Of a DNA stretch of 34,354 nucleotides, positions 32,061-34,354 are shown piece by piece. Origin of the DNA: an uncultured Lachnospiraceae bacterium (GTDB lineage Bacteria > Bacillota > Clostridia > Lachnospirales > Lachnospiraceae); NCBI GenBank assembly GCA_902794095.1, contig CADBFZ010000016.1, positions 1 through 34,354 of the forward strand, in the 5' to 3' direction. Every line of letters begins with the position of its first letter. The stretch's first letter is position 1. Below the pieces are notes generated by a model. The model made no database searches. It was given only the letters and a program-made list of their open reading frames with translations, and was not told the DNA's origin. The translations under genes and the position numbers were made by a program.

Positions 32061-33308
32061 ATGATCTACAAATGTAAAAACTGTGGCGGAGATATGGAAT
32101 TTGAGCCCTCTATAGGCAAGATGAAGTGCCCGTTCTGTGATTCAACGGAATGTGAGGAAGAGAGCACCGGATCCGTAGTCAAAGACGGTGACGTAGCTAC
32201 TGAAGAAAATGCGGAAGAACTCGGTTATTCCAAGGCCGGAAATCTTCTGTGTCCCAACTGTAACTTTGAGATTGAACTCGGAAAGTTCACCTCAGCACTC
32301 AGATGTCCCGCATGTGATTCAAATATCATTGTAGATTCAAGAATGAAGGGCGAGTATAAGCCCGAGTTCATGACTCCTTTCAAGATCAATGAGAAGCAGG
32401 CTAAGCAGATGGTCAAGGATAAGTTTGCTTCCATGAGATTTGCTCCCAGAGATCTTGTCAGCGAAGCCAGACTTAATAAGATTCAGGGCTGGTATATGCC
32501 TACCTGGTTCTATGACATGGATACCACTCTTGATTTTAACGGAGTCGGAATTCAGGAGAAGAAGTACACCAAGGGCAATACCGAATATACCGACATCGAT
32601 TCTTACGGCGTAAACCGTGTTATCGATGCCAAGTTTGACAGACTTCCCGTTGATGCGGCTGAAGCACTTCCCGATGAGATGATGGACCTTCTGGCTCCTT
32701 TTGATACCAAGGAATCCCTTCCTTATGACTCAAGATACCTCTCCGGATTCTATTCGGAGATCTATAACATGAGCGCCAAGGAGCTCAGACCCCGTGCAGA
32801 GGAGCAGGTTAAGACCTTCGGTATGGATATGTGTTCCGATGCTGCAAAGAGCGGTTCCCACGGAAAATATGACAGGGTTCAGAACAAGATCCTGGATGTT
32901 ACCTATAAGTCAGTAGAACCTCACTACGGACTTATGCCCGTTTGGAAATATGATTATTCCTATAAGGGAACTCCTTATCCCTTCTTCATCAACGGCCAGA
33001 CCGGAAAACTCGTAGGTAAGGCACCTGTTGACCCCAAGAGAGTATGGACATTTGCTGCGATCGTAGCTGCGGTTATCCTCTTGCTAGGCCTTGCGGCTGC
33101 ATATTTCATGGAATTTAGCTTCGCAATCCCTGTAATTGCCGCAATTGTTATCGGTCTTATCGTAGGTTTTGTAAATCTTCATCCCGCACCCGGTCAGGTA
33201 ACGGTAAATGCCGCTACTTATGTGGCCTCGGAGAATAAGAAGATACTCGTTTCTACCGATAAATACCTGGGTAGAGAGACTAAGACCAGGAAACTGAACA
33301 ATAATTAA
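32061..33308 (+). CDS. Zinc-ribbon membrane protein
   Basis: The 415-residue protein starts with two TFIIB-like zinc ribbons (C5, C8, C23, C26 and C64, C67, C82, C85). A mixed alpha/beta region follows with GWYMPTWFYDMDTTLDF and VEPHYGLMPVWKYDYSYKG, and two C-terminal membrane segments (about 330-350 and 352-373) before a short tail. The ribbons and middle region resemble primosome-like or replication-associated ribbon proteins only in general fold; the family is widespread in Firmicutes and uncharacterised. AGGAGG precedes the start. A CAGGC/GCCTG hairpin (32025-32042) lies before it without a U-tract, suggesting coupling rather than termination. Confidence 0.87.
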   Translation: MIYKCKNCGGDMEFEPSIGKMKCPFCDSTECEEESTGSVVKDGDVATEENAEELGYSKAGNLLCPNCNFEIELGKFTSALRCPACDSNIIVDSRMKGEYKPEFMTPFKINEKQAKQMVKDKFASMRFAPRDLVSEARLNKIQGWYMPTWFYDMDTTLDFNGVGIQEKKYTKGNTEYTDIDSYGVNRVIDAKFDRLPVDAAEALPDEMMDLLAPFDTKESLPYDSRYLSGFYSEIYNMSAKELRPRAEEQVKTFGMDMCSDAAKSGSHGKYDRVQNKILDVTYKSVEPHYGLMPVWKYDYSYKGTPYPFFINGQTGKLVGKAPVDPKRVWTFAAIVAAVILLLGLAAAYFMEFSFAIPVIAAIVIGLIVGFVNLHPAPGQVTVNAATYVASENKKILVSTDKYLGRETKTRKLNNN

Positions 33309-33329
33309 CATAATTTAAGTAAAAATCCG

Positions 33330-33358
33330 TTGACAAAAGCGGAGAAAATGAGTATATT
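33330..33358 (+). promoter_or_regulatory. rpsT promoter
   Basis: TTGACA (33330-33335) and TATATT (33353-33358) are spaced by 17 bases. The start would be near 33365, leaving a leader of about 110 bases before rpsT. Confidence 0.88.
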
Positions 33359-33364
33359 AGCAAA

Positions 33365-33476
33365 GTGTGTGATGTTTTAGCGTGCGTGTCTCGCTTAGAT
33401 GCAACCGTCATTGCATCCGGCTAAAGTCACCGGCACTTAAATATTTTCATTGTATATAACATTTGGAGGTGTTACT
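33365..33476 (+). ncRNA. Structured rpsT leader, candidate autoregulatory element
   Basis: TTAGC (33377-33381) and GCTAA (33420-33424) can close a branched structure. It contains GATGCAA/TTGCATC (33398-33404, 33411-33417) with a CCGTCA loop and a smaller GCG/CGC hairpin. A leader this long before a ribosomal protein gene suggests feedback control by S20. No known leader family is recognised, and the covariance is untested. Confidence 0.5.
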
Positions 33477-33740
33477 TTGGCTAACATTAAGTCTGCAAAG
33501 AAGAGAGTACTTGTTGATCGTAGAAACGAAGAGAGAAACAAGGCTATCCGTTCTTCCGCTAAGACTGCAATCAAGAAGGTTTACACTGCAGTAGAGAACG
33601 GTGATAAGAATGCAGCAGCTGAAGAACTCAAGGCTGCTACCAAGACTCTTGAGATGGCTGCTACTAAGGGCGTATACCACAAGAACAACGTCGCTAACAA
33701 GACTTCTAAGATGGCTAAGGCTGTAAACAAGATGGCTTAA
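33477..33740 (+). CDS. rpsT: 30S ribosomal protein S20 (TTG start)
   Basis: The 87-residue product begins with the typical ANIKSAKKRV and has the helical, basic composition of S20, which binds 16S rRNA in the body of the small subunit. The start is TTG 33477: GGAGGT (33465-33470) is correctly placed, no ATG lies in the right place, and family proteins begin MANIKSAKKR. The E. coli rpsT gene also uses UUG, where the weak start takes part in autoregulation. A strong terminator follows. Confidence 0.96.
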   Translation: MANIKSAKKRVLVDRRNEERNKAIRSSAKTAIKKVYTAVENGDKNAAAEELKAATKTLEMAATKGVYHKNNVANKTSKMAKAVNKMA

Positions 33741-33757
33741 GCGTAATACGTATTCAT

Positions 33758-33789
33758 ACTCCCGGGCATGTTTGTCCGGGAGTTTTTTT
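33758..33789 (+). terminator. Intrinsic terminator after rpsT
   Basis: ACTCCCGGGCA pairs with TGTCCGGGAGT around a short loop, followed by seven T residues. Confidence 0.94.
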
Positions 33790-33790
33790 A

Positions 33791-33799
33791 TGGTATAAT
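33791..33799 (+). promoter_or_regulatory. Extended -10 promoter of lepA
   Basis: TGGTATAAT matches the extended -10 consensus and lies directly after the rpsT terminator. No strong -35 is visible (TTTGTC at 33771 overlaps the terminator stem). Confidence 0.65.
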
Positions 33800-33836
33800 T
33801 GCTTACTGTGGGTATTTTAGATAAATTGAGGTTTTT

Positions 33837-34354
33837 ATGGACAAGAGTCTGATCAGAAATTTTTGCATAGTTGCTCATATCGATCACGGTAAGTCCACAC
33901 TTGCCGACCGTATCATAGAGAAAACAGGACTTCTTACTGCAAGAGAAATGCAGGAGCAGGTCCTTGATAACATGGAACTTGAGAGAGAAAGAGGAATTAC
34001 CATCAAGTCTCAGGCGGTTCGTACCGTATATAAGGCTAAGGATGGTAAAGAGTATATCTTTAACCTCATCGATACTCCGGGCCATGTCGACTTTAACTAT
34101 GAGGTTTCAAGAAGCCTTGCTGCCTGCGACGGAGCTATTCTTGTAGTAGATGCTGCTCAGGGTGTTGAAGCTCAGACCCTTGCCAATGTATATCTGGCAC
34201 TTGACCATAATCTGGATGTTTTTCCTGTTATCAATAAGATCGACCTTCCCAGTGCTGAACCTCAGAGGGTTATCGATGAGATTGAGGATGTAATCGGTAT
34301 CGAAGCTCAGGATGCACCTCTTATTTCTGCAAAGAACGGAATCGGAATAGATGA
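33837..34354 (+). CDS. lepA: Elongation factor 4 / LepA (5' part, runs off the window)
   Basis: LepA is a ribosome-associated GTPase that promotes back-translocation or aids initiation and assembly under stress. The 172 visible residues include the G1 [13 protein letters not shown], switch [12 protein letters not shown]3 DTPGHVDF, and G4 [28 protein letters not shown] segment lies between G3 and G4. The start [20 protein letters not shown] matches the family and is preceded by a GAGG-type ribosome binding site. It reads past the window edge. Adjacency to rpsT is common in Firmicutes. Confidence 0.97.
   Translation, partial: MDKSLIRNFCIVAHIDHGKSTLADRIIEKTGLLTAREMQEQVLDNMELERERGITIKSQAVRTVYKAKDGKEYIFNLIDTPGHVDFNYEVSRSLAACDGAILVVDAAQGVEAQTLANVYLALDHNLDVFPVINKIDLPSAEPQRVIDEIEDVIGIEAQDAPLISAKNGIGID

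Noticed and set aside
33447..34085. Long minus-strand ORF (212 codons) over rpsT and lepA
   Set aside because: It is antisense to two certain genes, has no ribosome binding site and a low-complexity Ser/Leu composition typical of shadow frames.

Overview
This window looks like a chromosomal stretch of a low-to-moderate GC Clostridia bacterium, most likely a Lachnospiraceae member of the Butyrivibrio type. The evidence is Gram-positive operon layouts (dcw cluster, gap-pgk-tpi, rpsT-lepA), AGGAGG-type ribosome binding sites, intrinsic terminators after most units, and secreted modules typical of that family. Placement to family is inference from gene content. The ftsZ-nrdR interval lacks the spoIIGA-sigE-sigG block usual in spore-forming Firmicutes, which fits a non-sporulating lineage.

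Layout. (1) 1-2135: the tail of an unknown gene, ychF and lgt, closed by a terminator. (2) 2181-10611: a compact division cluster, mraZ-rsmH-ftsL-PBP-ftsW-ftsQ/divIB, then ftsZ (TTG start, own leader), a small unknown protein and nrdR. No mraY, mur or ftsA genes lie in it. MraZ-box-like GTGGGA repeats sit between the promoter and mraZ. (3) 10699-16132: a small unknown protein, an NhaC antiporter, and the tRNA-thiolation pair nifS-mnmA. Two large imperfect palindromes fill the next gap, followed by trmO, another tRNA-modification gene. (4) 16184-18160: a HigBA-type toxin-antitoxin module, then two minus-strand genes (membrane protein, PHP phosphoesterase). (5) 18270-22369: a zinc-ribbon protein with a possible pseudoknot leader, then gapA, pgk and tpiA. 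A strong terminator separates gapA from pgk, and a third large palindromic element lies between pgk and tpiA. (6) 22406-26087: an LRR lipoprotein, an esterase, and a flotillin preceded by a consensus promoter, a yybP-ykoY (Mn2+) riboswitch and its terminator. (7) 26112-30944: a very large membrane sensor (ECF-S-like membrane domain, beta-propeller, Y_Y_Y, HD-GYP) overlapping a membrane-anchored BMP-family binding protein; together they look like a c-di-GMP signalling unit. (8) 31011-34354: a secreted transglutaminase-like protein, a zinc-ribbon membrane protein, rpsT (TTG start, structured leader), and the start of lepA.

Most worth following up: the Mn2+ riboswitch-flotillin unit, the three long imperfect palindromes (the first two share a core in opposite orientation), the propeller-HD-GYP/BMP pair, and the pseudoknot-like leader at 18290-18323. 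No CRISPR arrays, rRNA, tRNA or transposase genes were seen.
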